A stretch of DNA of 5,490 nucleotides, taken from NCBI GenBank assembly GCA_030018635.1, contig JASEHU010000158.1:1-5490 (forward strand), given 5' to 3'. Source of the stretch: a bacterium (GTDB taxonomy: Bacteria; UBA9089; CG2-30-40-21; SBAY01). The translations under genes were made by a program, and so were the position numbers. Each line of letters begins with the position of its first letter. Within the stretch, counting starts at the first letter, position 1. The notes beneath the pieces were generated by a model. The model saw only the letters and a list, made by a program, of their open reading frames with translations, was not told where the DNA came from and did not search any database. Shown piece after piece: positions 1 through 5,490 of this stretch.

Positions 1-3000
1 TGGTATAGGTCTACCAGTTGAGGTAGTTACAGTACCTGAGATACTACCAGGTGGAATAGGAATAGTAAAGTTAGATTTTGTTACCCCACCGGAGGTGATA
101 CCAGTAGCAGTAATTGTCTTTAACCCATAGTCTTGTGAATCGACCTTAAATGTAGCCGTAAAACTCCCCTGAGCATCAGTAGTAGTTAAGCAAATAGTCA
201 ATGTCGTGCCGAAATCGATTCTGATTTGCTCAGTTGCAAGATACCCTTTGCCTTTTATTGTAACATTTGTGCCAATAGTGCCTGATGCAGGTAAAACTGA
301 TGTTATCTTTGGATTTATTACTTGGAGGGTTATAGTTCCCTGACTGATGTTGCCTACATTATCAGTAGCGGTGATAATTAACTTCTTTGGCCCTACAGGG
401 ACAGAATTTGTGATTGTAGCCTGGCAGGTGTAAATTCCATCATCTGCTACTTTATCACCATAACTTCCATTATCATACATTTGCTGATTTGCATTACCAC
501 CAATAGGGATAAGACCGATTGTTACAGTTCCAACACCACTTCTTTCGTCTGCTACACGGACAGTAAAGGTAACCGTACCTCCTCTTAGCACAGTATTTGG
601 TGTAGCCTGTGGATTGGTAATAGTTGGTGGAGTATAATCCGGATTTCCTATCTGTAAGGTTATAGTTGATGTTGCAATGTTGGAATTGGGACAATTATCA
701 TAAGCACTAACGACTAAATTATATATTCCTACATTAGTATCATCTGGTATTGTAACATAGGTTGTATAAATGCCATCATTGGCTGTCTCATCTCCATCTA
801 TTCCATTATCATACATTCCTTGATCATACATACCATGATCAATGACTGAAGTTGAAATTATCACCCATTGTACCCCGCTGTGGACATCTTCAACCCTTGC
901 AGTGAATTTTACTGTTTTACTTGCAAATACAATATTGGGTGTAGATTGAAAATTAGTTATGATAGGCGGAGAAATATCATAAAAAAGCAATCCTCTTGAT
1001 GTAGGACCTATATTCCCAGCTGCATCCTTTGGGGCAATATAAATACTGTAAACGCCACTTGCACTATCTTCAGGTAAAATTAAGTCTCCGGTTCCTGTAT
1101 TAAAAGTAAATGATGCATTCTCTTTTGGTGATGAATTTAAAGAATAATAGTATCCTTCAACATAACTTTCATAATCCTGTGCAGCATCCCACGATGCACC
1201 AAAGCAATTTATATTAGTCCATGTATCAAGAGTTTGTAAATTTGATATACCAGTTGGCGGTATATTATCTATACCAATTGACCATACATTTTCAGATGCA
1301 CTGCGGTTGTTTGTATAATCGCGAATATAGCACAAAATTCCATCTCCTGCCTTTCTAAAACTACTTGAGTCCCACTCATAAATAGTAAATGTGCCTTCAG
1401 GTGTATAAAAGAAATTAGAAGATTCACCTATGAAATATTCCTCTCCTTGTGATGAGCAATAAAATTCTACCTTCTTCACACCCACATTATCCCATACCTT
1501 GGCTTTTATAGTTACACTCCCCTTCACATACATACCTTCTTGTTCATAAATTATTCTACCGCCTGGTGGTATTAAATCTGAGTCCTCACCTCCAGGGACA
1601 AAAACTGCCATTTGCTCTAATGCAGGAACTGAATAACCACTTTGTTTCTTGAATGCCCTCACTGTGTAAAAATACACTCCTTGTTCTGGAGGTATAATTC
1701 CTTCTATACTATTTGTATTTGAACCAGTTTCCGCAGCGAGTGAGTAATTTTTCTCTCCATCTTTTCTTTGAAAAAGAGCAAACCCATCTTCATTTGATGA
1801 GTTATCTTTCCAGTAAAGATTAATCCACTGAGGCTGCCTATTTTGTATTATTACATTAGCTGTAAAATCAGAAGGTGCTCTCGGAGCTACTGGTAACTCA
1901 AAGAAATGATTCATATCAGACCCTTTCTCATAGCCAGTATGAAATTCCCATTCATTATCCCTTACGGCAATTGTTCGCGGGTCACTATCAAGATGATTCT
2001 CATTGACATCATAAGCATCCACACTTAACAAAACCTTTCCATCCCAATCTATTGACGATGGAATAATAAACGGGTCACTTATATAGTAACTTAACTCTTC
2101 ATTTTGAGAATTGAGTTTAATTGAAATACGGTTCTTTACATTGGAGATAGGAAATATAACTGCTGAGTCAATATTAACAGGCTGTGAAAACAGTAGTAAA
2201 AACTTTGACTCTACTCCCCTCATGACAGGTTTTTTTAGTGAAATATTCAATTCCCTCCTACCATTCTGATTCTCCTCCCAGGAAGCAAAATATTTTGCCT
2301 GATAACCAATTAATTCATCTTGTTCCCTGACATACATCTCTTTTATTTCTTTTGGTTCGGCAAGTTTCTCCTTCTCTATCTTTTCTAAACATATAGATTT
2401 GACATGTTGTTTTTCACTTCTCTGCTTTATATCAAACGGTTCCATCTGATAAGCTCCTACTGTATCAAGATATGGCGCCTTATTGTCTACCCGCACAAAC
2501 CTATGAGTCGTCGTGGTATTTCCGCGAAAATCTTCTACCTCTATCTCTACAAGATACGGACCATCAGTATGCCGACCATCAGTCCTTATAGTTGTATCCC
2601 AATAGGAATTTGTATATGTGACCCTGTCCCCAATATCTGGCATATTTGTTACCCAGTATACAGGTCTGTCTATGTTAGAATTTGAGCGATAGGTCAACGC
2701 AAGTTTAGACAGTTCTATTGCCTTTGATGAATATTTTGGTATGCTGTCAAATATAAGACTATTCTCATATTCCAATGGAAGATGAATATTATTTGTAGAG
2801 ATATAATTTACTATTTCCCATTCTGATTTATTGTTAAAAAGCAGGAATTTCAAAAACTTGTCATGTGGATTCCTGAGGTCATAAATTTTGCAACTAACCC
2901 TCTTTACTCCCAATCCACCAGTAGAACCAGGGTTGCCATTTCCTAATATCCTCGCGTCATGTGCTGCCACTGCTATGTCTATCTTACCATACAATTTCAT

Positions 3001-3612
3001 TTTATCATGAAGAGGTATCTCTGTACCCTGTGTGTAAAAACCTACATCGTCTATCTTGGGTTTCGCATTATCTTTAAATCCCCATTCAGAATTATTTGCT
3101 GCCCCTAATCCTCCCCTATACAATGGATTATTCCAGGTATTTACATCGGTAACATTGTCTTGTGCATCAACATTATAATATACCTCCTCAAAATGTAAAT
3201 GTGTATATTTCATTTCCCTCACCTTGCCTATTAGCTTGCACTCTGGATGACCAATGGGGTAGACCCTATCACCTACTAGAACAGGTTCTTGCAGGGTTCC
3301 TGTATGATCCTTGATATGAATATAGCTATATCCATAATCGCTACCTATATATTTTATCCATAACACTTGCCCATTCTGAGTGGGTCTTTTTGCAACCTCC
3401 CCCTCTATGACCGAATATACTGGTGTATCCGCTATCTTTACTAAATCTACACCCCGATGAAAATGTTTTGTAGGTGTTAGTCGCAACTCTCCTAACACCC
3501 CTGCAATCTCTACCTGGTCATTAGGTTTTGCAAAGGGCCAATTATAAGCATATACTAATTCTGCTATCAGGACTAAACATAAGCCTAAAATAAATACCTT
3601 ACTTAACCTCAT
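1..3612 (-). CDS. Secreted M23-family (LytM-type) metallopeptidase with a long multi-Ig/FN3/IPT tail; C-terminus beyond the left edge
   Basis: This frame runs without a stop from ATG at 3612 to the left edge (1,204 codons, incomplete). Residues 1-22 are a signal peptide (MRLSK, hydrophobic core, VYA cleavage site) with no lipobox. Residues 24-150 resemble an M23 zinc endopeptidase: HRGVD (H52, D56), YSYIH (H99) and HLHFE (H138, H140) match the metal and catalytic positions of LytM-type enzymes, which cut peptide cross-links in peptidoglycan. Then come an Ig-like region (205-380) ending in a GPYLVEIEVEDFRGN strand pattern, a charged linker (385-440), a second Ig-like region (440-570), an FN3-like domain (578-672), Ig-like domains (685-783, 785-881), two homologous Ig repeats (882-991, 995-1101), an IPT/TIG-like domain (1101-1184) and the GSISGTVTTSTGRPIP start of a carboxypeptidase-regulatory-like domain. 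The start is set by the signal peptide and by AAAGGAGGG 11 nt upstream. The gene overlaps the propeller gene by 14 nt. Domain names come from reading motifs; peptidase activity and surface location are inferred. Confidence 0.9.
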   Translation of the reverse strand, partial: MRLSKVFILGLCLVLIAELVYAYNWPFAKPNDQVEIAGVLGELRLTPTKHFHRGVDLVKIADTPVYSVIEGEVAKRPTQNGQVLWIKYIGSDYGYSYIHIKDHTGTLQEPVLVGDRVYPIGHPECKLIGKVREMKYTHLHFEEVYYNVDAQDNVTDVNTWNNPLYRGGLGAANNSEWGFKDNAKPKIDDVGFYTQGTEIPLHDKMKLYGKIDIAVAAHDARILGNGNPGSTGGLGVKRVSCKIYDLRNPHDKFLKFLLFNNKSEWEIVNYISTNNIHLPLEYENSLIFDSIPKYSSKAIELSKLALTYRSNSNIDRPVYWVTNMPDIGDRVTYTNSYWDTTIRTDGRHTDGPYLVEIEVEDFRGNTTTTHRFVRVDNKAPYLDTVGAYQMEPFDIKQRSEKQHVKSICLEKIEKEKLAEPKEIKEMYVREQDELIGYQAKYFASWEENQNGRRELNISLKKPVMRGVESKFLLLFSQPVNIDSAVIFPISNVKNRISIKLNSQNEELSYYISDPFIIPSSIDWDGKVLLSVDAYDVNENHLDSDPRTIAVRDNEWEFHTGYEKGSDMNHFFELPVAPRAPSDFTANVIIQNRQPQWINLYWKDNSSNEDGFALFQRKDGEKNYSLAAETGSNTNSIEGIIPPEQGVYFYTVRAFKKQSGYSVPALEQMAVFVPGGEDSDLIPPGGRIIYEQEGMYVKGSVTIKAKVWDNVGVKKVEFYCSSQGEEYFIGESSNFFYTPEGTFTIYEWDSSSFRKAGDGILCYIRDYTNNRSASENVWSIGIDNIPPTGISNLQTLDTWTNINCFGASWDAAQDYESYVEGYYYSLNSSPKENASFTFNTGTGDLILPEDSASGVYSIYIAPKDAAGNIGPTSRGLLFYDISPPIITNFQSTPNIVFASKTVKFTARVEDVHSGVQWVIISTSVIDHGMYDQGMYDNGIDGDETANDGIYTTYVTIPDDTNVGIYNLVVSAYDNCPNSNIATSTITLQIGNPDYTPPTITNPQATPNTVLRGGTVTFTVRVADERSGVGTVTIGLIPIGGNANQQMYDNGSYGDKVADDGIYTCQATITNSVPVGPKKLIITATDNVGNISQGTITLQVINPKITSVLPASGTIGTNVTIKGKGYLATEQIRIDFGTTLTICLTTTDAQGSFTATFKVDSQDYGLKTITATGITSGGVTKSNFTIPIPPGSISGTVTTSTGRPIP
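61..312 (-). other. IPT/TIG-like domain within the large CDS
   Basis: Residues 1101-1184 read PKITSVLPASGTIGTNVTI, then KGKGY, IRIDFGTT and a closing TDAQGSFTATFKV strand. The 'I..v.P.sG..Gt.vtI.G.gf....v.v.fG' pattern is that of IPT/TIG Ig-like folds, common in surface and export-associated proteins. It is followed without a gap by GSISGTVTTSTGRPIP (1189-1204), the typical first strand of a carboxypeptidase-regulatory-like domain cut by the window edge. Confidence 0.7.
310..969 (-). repeat. Two tandem homologous Ig-like repeats with a D-x-G..GD..A.DG.Y loop motif
   Basis: Residues 882-991 and 995-1101 start alike (PPIITN / PPTITN), end alike (TITLQIGNP / TITLQVINP), and share a central segment: MYDNGIDGDETANDGIYT in the first and MYDNGSYGDKVADDGIYT in the second. 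The spaced Asp residues look like a metal-binding or structural turn, but that is inference. At DNA level a 16-base stretch is identical (466-481 and 802-817), suggesting domain duplication rather than convergence. The first copy also has a small internal duplication of the MYDxG unit. Confidence 0.8.
808..837 (-). repeat. 15-bp tandem microduplication (MYDxG unit)
   Basis: Two adjacent 15-base units, 808-822 and 823-837, match at 12 of 15 positions and encode Q-G-M-Y-D and H-G-M-Y-D next to a further N-G. The result is HGMYDQGMYDNG (residues 926-937), whereas the neighbouring Ig repeat has a single MYDNG. It is in frame and adds five residues to an Asp-rich loop. Confidence 0.75.
3163..3543 (-). 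other. M23 peptidase domain within the large CDS
   Basis: This segment encodes residues 24-150, directly after the signal peptide. The HxxxD motif is H52-R-G-V-D56, the middle histidine is H99 in a Y-x-Y-I-H context, and the HxH motif is H138-L-H140. The spacing of 88 residues from first to last metal-binding histidine fits LytM-like domains. The segment IEGEVAK (69-75) matches the usual 'A..G.V' strand after the HxGxD motif. No essential residue looks lost, so an active rather than degenerate (EnvC/NlpD-type) domain is more likely. Substrate specificity cannot be read from the sequence. Confidence 0.82.
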
Positions 3613-4945
3613 ATATCCTTAATCCCTCCTTTGTCATGATGGTTAAATAACTACTTCCAGAAAACTTTACTATTGGATCACCGCCTGCACCTGCAAGTTC
3701 GAAAGGATTTTCAGATAATTTTTTCTCTTTTAGATTTTTCAGTCCTTTTTCAAAAAAACAGAGTTGGGGTACTTTCATGCAAGCAAGTGTAAATATCTTA
3801 CTACAATCCAATGTGATGAAGATACCTCTGAAATTAGGGAGTAACTTCTTAGATTTATTAGATGGTCTTTTTTCCGGGTTCCTATAAAAAACATTTGGTG
3901 CATTCTCATCACTATATTTTGCCAACAATTCACCACTCTTCACATCAAAACAAAAGATATGCCCCCAGCCAGAGATAACATAAATCCTTCCTTCCTCTTC
4001 AATATAGTATACATCTTGAACTGACATAAACACCTTATTTTTCCATAGCAAATTTCCATTGATGTCATAGAGACAGAATTCAGTAACATTCTCATCACCA
4101 ATATCTCTACTATCCACCGCACCTATAAACTGATTCTTTAAGAAAAAGAGTAGTTCTCTACCAAAAGCTCCTTCCCTTTTCCAAAGGGCTTCCCCTTCCT
4201 TATTAAACAGGATAAGATATCTATCTATGATTACAGCAAAATACTCTCCATTCTCAGAAATATCCCAATAATAACCGTAAGGGCGGCTTCCAACTACATC
4301 CCCTAAATCTATCGTTTTAGATTTGCCATTTGCATAATGCAACACAATACAAAAACCACCCCCATAATCAATATCCGGCATCTCAATCACATAATCCCCA
4401 TTGGGGGATACCAGATATCCTGCGGCTGGATAACCTTCAAAACTCCATAGTTCGTTGCCATTTGCATCAAAGACAGTTGACTTATCCTTTTCCTTAGAGA
4501 TTCTTGATTTGGATATGGCGTATACACAGAGATACTTATTATTTTTAGACCAGAATACATCTGCCCAATCTGTCTCCATCTTGACTCTTTTTTCCTCCTT
4601 CCCAAACTTATCTAAGAATAGTAATTCCTGTTTTGGTGATTTTCCTATCCCCTGCTCACCTTTCTTTAATAAAATCACCTTTGGATAGCACATAGATATA
4701 GTTTTCTTCTCCTCCTTTGTCGCCTTAAGTTTCATACCCAAGGTCTTTGCTTCTGTTTGAGAGAATTCACCTTCAACAAGAAAGAGTGGATTGTATTCTA
4801 CCGGTTCTTTCAAAACTCGAGCTTTCTTTTGCTCAAGATAAGGCCTTTCGTAAATCAGGCTGAGTAAATCCTCCTCCCCTTCAGCCCAAGCAGCTAATCC
4901 GCATATTCCCACAATTACTAATCCTAAAAATTTTCTTTTAAACAT
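3599..4945 (-). CDS. Secreted beta-propeller protein (PQQ/WD40-like repeats), 448 aa
   Basis: The start at 4945 is preceded by GGAGGT with 8-nt spacing and gives a clear signal peptide: MFKRK, a hydrophobic core (residues 7-18) and cleavage near AWA-EG (19-23). The only Cys nearby (C15, VGIC) is not in a lipobox. After a charged stretch (23-85) the protein shows repeated hydrophobic strand, D/N-x-G turn and 'LW' strand units: LFLDKFGKEEKR (109-120), VFDANGNELWSF (158-169), HYANGKSKTID (203-213), LFNKEGEALWKR (246-257), LYDINGNLLWK (292-302), FCFDVKSGELLAK (331-343), with weaker units near 394-406 and 433-447. Seven or eight such units fit a beta-propeller. No catalytic residue is visible, so it is more likely a binding or scaffold protein than an enzyme. 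It is the first gene of the unit and overlaps the peptidase/Ig gene by 14 nt, which suggests linked expression. The specific ligand or partner is unknown. Confidence 0.9.
   Translation of the reverse strand: MFKRKFLGLVIVGICGLAAWAEGEEDLLSLIYERPYLEQKKARVLKEPVEYNPLFLVEGEFSQTEAKTLGMKLKATKEEKKTISMCYPKVILLKKGEQGIGKSPKQELLFLDKFGKEEKRVKMETDWADVFWSKNNKYLCVYAISKSRISKEKDKSTVFDANGNELWSFEGYPAAGYLVSPNGDYVIEMPDIDYGGGFCIVLHYANGKSKTIDLGDVVGSRPYGYYWDISENGEYFAVIIDRYLILFNKEGEALWKREGAFGRELLFFLKNQFIGAVDSRDIGDENVTEFCLYDINGNLLWKNKVFMSVQDVYYIEEEGRIYVISGWGHIFCFDVKSGELLAKYSDENAPNVFYRNPEKRPSNKSKKLLPNFRGIFITLDCSKIFTLACMKVPQLCFFEKGLKNLKEKKLSENPFELAGAGGDPIVKFSGSSYLTIMTKEGLRIYEVK
3624..3632 (-). promoter_or_regulatory. Ribosome binding site of the M23/Ig gene, inside the upstream ORF
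   Basis: On the minus strand AAAGGAGGG lies 11 nt before ATG at 3612. It is within the last codons of the propeller gene (Lys-Glu-Gly), so ribosomes finishing that gene arrive directly over it. It supports the chosen start and suggests translational coupling. Confidence 0.8.
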
Positions 4946-4953
4946 TTTACATT

Positions 4954-4959
4954 ACCTCC
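4954..4959 (-). promoter_or_regulatory. Ribosome binding site of the propeller gene
   Basis: GGAGGT on the minus strand lies 8 nt before ATG at 4945. An earlier ATG at 4952 is followed at once by TAA and cannot be the start. The site begins 9 nt after the end of the 27-bp inverted repeat (4969-5031), so folding of that hairpin could influence ribosome access (inference). Confidence 0.85.
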
Positions 4960-4968
4960 ATTTTTTTG

Positions 4969-5031
4969 TAATCGGATTAAGCGGATTGAGCGGATTATTT
5001 TTTTATCCGCTTTATCCGTTAAATCCGCTTA
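4969..5031. repeat. Palindromic element of 9-bp units (three per arm, 9-nt loop)
   Basis: The left arm (4969-4995) and right arm (5005-5031) are inverted repeats matching at 22 of 27 positions, with a 9-nt A/T loop. Each arm is three nonamers: on the plus strand variants of ATCCGCTTA on the right and TAAGCGGAT-type units on the left, so the whole 63 bp is seven 9-nt blocks. Neither strand has a T-run after it, so it is not an intrinsic terminator. Its build is typical of dispersed intergenic REP-like repeats; whether it recurs in this genome cannot be seen here. Confidence 0.85.
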
Positions 5032-5041
5032 CGAATAAAGA

Positions 5042-5116
5042 TTGTGCCGGAATCAGACCTCAAAAGCAGAATTAATTACTATCTCCACCTTCTCTTAAAA
5101 CCCTTCCGGGGCACAA
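5042..5116 (-). promoter_or_regulatory. Imperfect inverted repeat, possible alternative leader hairpin
   Basis: TTGTGCCGGAA (5042-5052) and TTCCGGGGCACAA (5104-5116) are complementary apart from two extra G, with a 51-nt loop. On the minus-strand transcript the 5' arm begins in the T-run of the terminator-like hairpin, so the two structures touch. It could be the downstream half of an attenuator or a separate transcript fold. No known riboswitch class is recognised. Confidence 0.4.
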
Positions 5117-5313
5117 AAAAATGTGCTAACATATTTCATGCTTGCACATTCATAACCTTTAACCATTGATAAGATATTAAACACAATCGGGATTGGGGAT
5201 TTGGATTTCTGGGTTCGTGGTTCGTTTTTTGTCTTTCCCTGAATTCCGAACACCGAGTCCCGAAACCCGAAAATAGCTGATAGATAGATATTTTGCTTTC
5301 TTTCTATCTTCAT
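5095..5313 (-). CDS. Doubtful 72-codon leader ORF running through a repeat element
   Basis: ATG at 5313 has AAAGGAAG 9 nt upstream and lies about 54 nt after a predicted transcription start, so translation is plausible. Against a real protein, residues from about 14 to 42 (FGFRDSVFGIQ to SPIPI) are simply the translation of the heptamer-based inverted repeat at 5189-5273. The C-terminal part crosses the terminator-like hairpin, and nothing resembles a known family. It could be a regulatory leader peptide, a small gene invaded by a repeat, or chance. It stops at 5095, 150 nt before the propeller gene. Confidence 0.25.
   Translation of the reverse strand: MKIERKQNIYLSAIFGFRDSVFGIQGKTKNEPRTQKSKSPIPIVFNILSMVKGYECASMKYVSTFFCAPEGF
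5115..5149 (-). terminator. Intrinsic-terminator-like hairpin with T-run in the leader
   Basis: On the minus strand ATGTGC pairs with GCACAT (5149-5144 with 5126-5121), followed inward by an A-A mismatch, a further 5-bp stem with one G-U pair, and a GAAAT loop. Six more T follow the stem (5120-5115). That is the layout of a Rho-independent terminator read right to left; the plus strand has no T-run after the hairpin. It lies about 250 nt after the predicted transcription start and 170 nt before the propeller gene, so it would either end a short RNA or act conditionally. The stem is only moderately GC-rich, so efficiency is uncertain. Confidence 0.55.
5189..5273. repeat. Composite inverted repeat of ~7-bp units (GGGTTCG / CCGAAAC type)
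   Basis: The left arm (5189-5224) reads as roughly 7-base units GGGATTG, GGGATTT, GGATTTCT, GGGTTCG, TGGTTCG. The right arm (5246-5273) is four exact heptamer-spaced units CCGAACA, CCGAGTC, CCGAAAC, CCGAAAA. The arms are imperfectly complementary around a 21-nt T-rich spacer. The plan, short units in inverted arms, resembles the nonamer element at 4969-5031 though the unit differs. It looks like a dispersed intergenic repeat, not a gene. Confidence 0.65.
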
Positions 5314-5360
5314 CTTTTCTCACTTCCTTTGCTCTGAGATTCTCTATTTTTTGTTTATTA

Positions 5361-5415
5361 ATTATATTATACCCCTATACCACATTTTTCCCATTTTGTC
5401 AAGGAAAATTTTTTT
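5361..5415 (-). promoter_or_regulatory. Strong sigma70-type promoter for the minus-strand unit
   Basis: TTGACA (5402-5397) is followed after 17 bp by TATAGG (5379-5374), with a TG one base upstream of the -10 (5382-5381), an extended -10. An A/T tract at 5405-5415 just upstream of the -35 could act as an UP element. Two overlapping TATAAT hexamers lie at 5371-5361 but are 25 bp from the TTGACA and lack their own -35. Transcription would start near 5367, giving a leader of about 420 nt before the propeller gene. Confidence 0.75.
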
Positions 5416-5490
5416 ACTCCTGATAAATCGAAAGTGAGAGCGTTTAAAATTTGGGACTTACCTTTCATATGGCTAAAATGATAAGGTTTT
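5416..5490. other. Upstream flank with no supported gene
   Basis: No coding frame is convincing here on the minus strand, where stops interrupt. On the plus strand an ATG at 5469 (MAKMIRF) stays open for seven codons to the right edge, which could be the start of a divergent gene, but no clear ribosome binding site or promoter precedes it. It is left as undetermined. Confidence 0.5.

Noticed and set aside
494..694. 66-codon minus-strand frame rich in Cys, Tyr and Asn
   Set aside because: It is an alternative frame of the Ig repeat region; the Cys richness reflects the shifted reading of Thr/Val/Asn codons, not a small Cys-rich peptide.
2404..2685. 93-codon open frame on the plus strand
   Set aside because: It lies antisense within the long, well-supported minus-strand gene, has no SD, and its composition is that of a shadow frame.
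3940..4605. Short minus-strand frames at 3940-4122 and 4387-4605
   Set aside because: They are out-of-frame readings of the propeller gene, whose repeats and signal peptide clearly fix the true frame.
4455..4688. 77-codon open frame on the plus strand
   Set aside because: Antisense to the propeller gene; no ribosome binding site and no recognisable protein features.
4880..4945. Lipoprotein signal in the propeller protein (C15)
   Set aside because: The residues before C15 are V-G-I, and a lipobox needs a small residue at -1. The AWA-EG site fits ordinary signal peptidase I. The same holds for C12 (L-G-L) in the M23/Ig protein.
4969..5031. CRISPR array or intrinsic terminator
   Set aside because: The units are 9 nt, contiguous and inverted, with no spacers, so not CRISPR. 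No T-run follows the hairpin on either strand, so not a Rho-independent terminator.
5469..5490. Start of a divergent plus-strand gene (MAKMIRF)
   Set aside because: Only seven codons are visible, without a clear SD or promoter, so it cannot be called as a gene.
1..5490. A defence, toxin-antitoxin or mobile genetic system
   Set aside because: No nuclease, transposase, integrase, reverse transcriptase or toxin motifs were seen; the only enzyme-like domain is the M23 peptidase.

Overview
The window is AT-rich bacterial DNA: Ile is often ATA, Arg is mostly AGA/AGG, and A/T homopolymers are common. It carries one minus-strand transcription unit read from right to left. Both encoded proteins have Sec signal peptides without a lipobox, so they act outside the cytoplasm. 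Low G+C, Shine-Dalgarno sites, short-unit inverted repeats in the intergenic DNA and a very long multi-Ig secreted protein together suggest an uncultured, candidate-phylum-type bacterium. That placement is an impression, not something the sequence proves.

Layout, right to left. Positions 5490-4946 hold no convincing gene but are dense in signals. There is a strong sigma70-type promoter (TTGACA, 17-bp spacer, extended -10) at 5374-5402 with an A/T tract upstream of it. A weak 72-codon reading frame (5313-5095) follows and contains a heptamer-based inverted repeat. A hairpin followed by a T-run (5149-5115) looks like an intrinsic terminator and overlaps further GUGC/GCAC segments that could form alternative hairpins. 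A near-perfect 27-bp inverted repeat built from 9-bp units (5031-4969) ends just before the ribosome binding site of the first gene.

Positions 4945-3599 encode a 448-aa secreted beta-propeller protein of the PQQ/WD40-like type. Its last 14 nt overlap the start of the second gene, whose ribosome binding site lies inside it. Positions 3612-1 (continuing beyond the left edge) are an uninterrupted reading frame of 1,204 codons. It encodes a secreted protein with an N-terminal M23 (LytM-type) zinc peptidase domain whose metal and catalytic residues are intact. This is followed by a long chain of Ig-like, FN3-like and IPT/TIG-like beta-sandwich domains and the start of a carboxypeptidase-regulatory-like domain.

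Taken together, the unit probably makes a cell-surface or exported pair: a peptidoglycan-hydrolase-headed, adhesin-like giant protein and a propeller protein translated just before it, possibly as a partner. The roughly 420-nt leader with terminator-like and alternative hairpins suggests attenuation, or a separate short RNA. No mobile element, CRISPR array, tRNA, rRNA or recognisable defence system is present.
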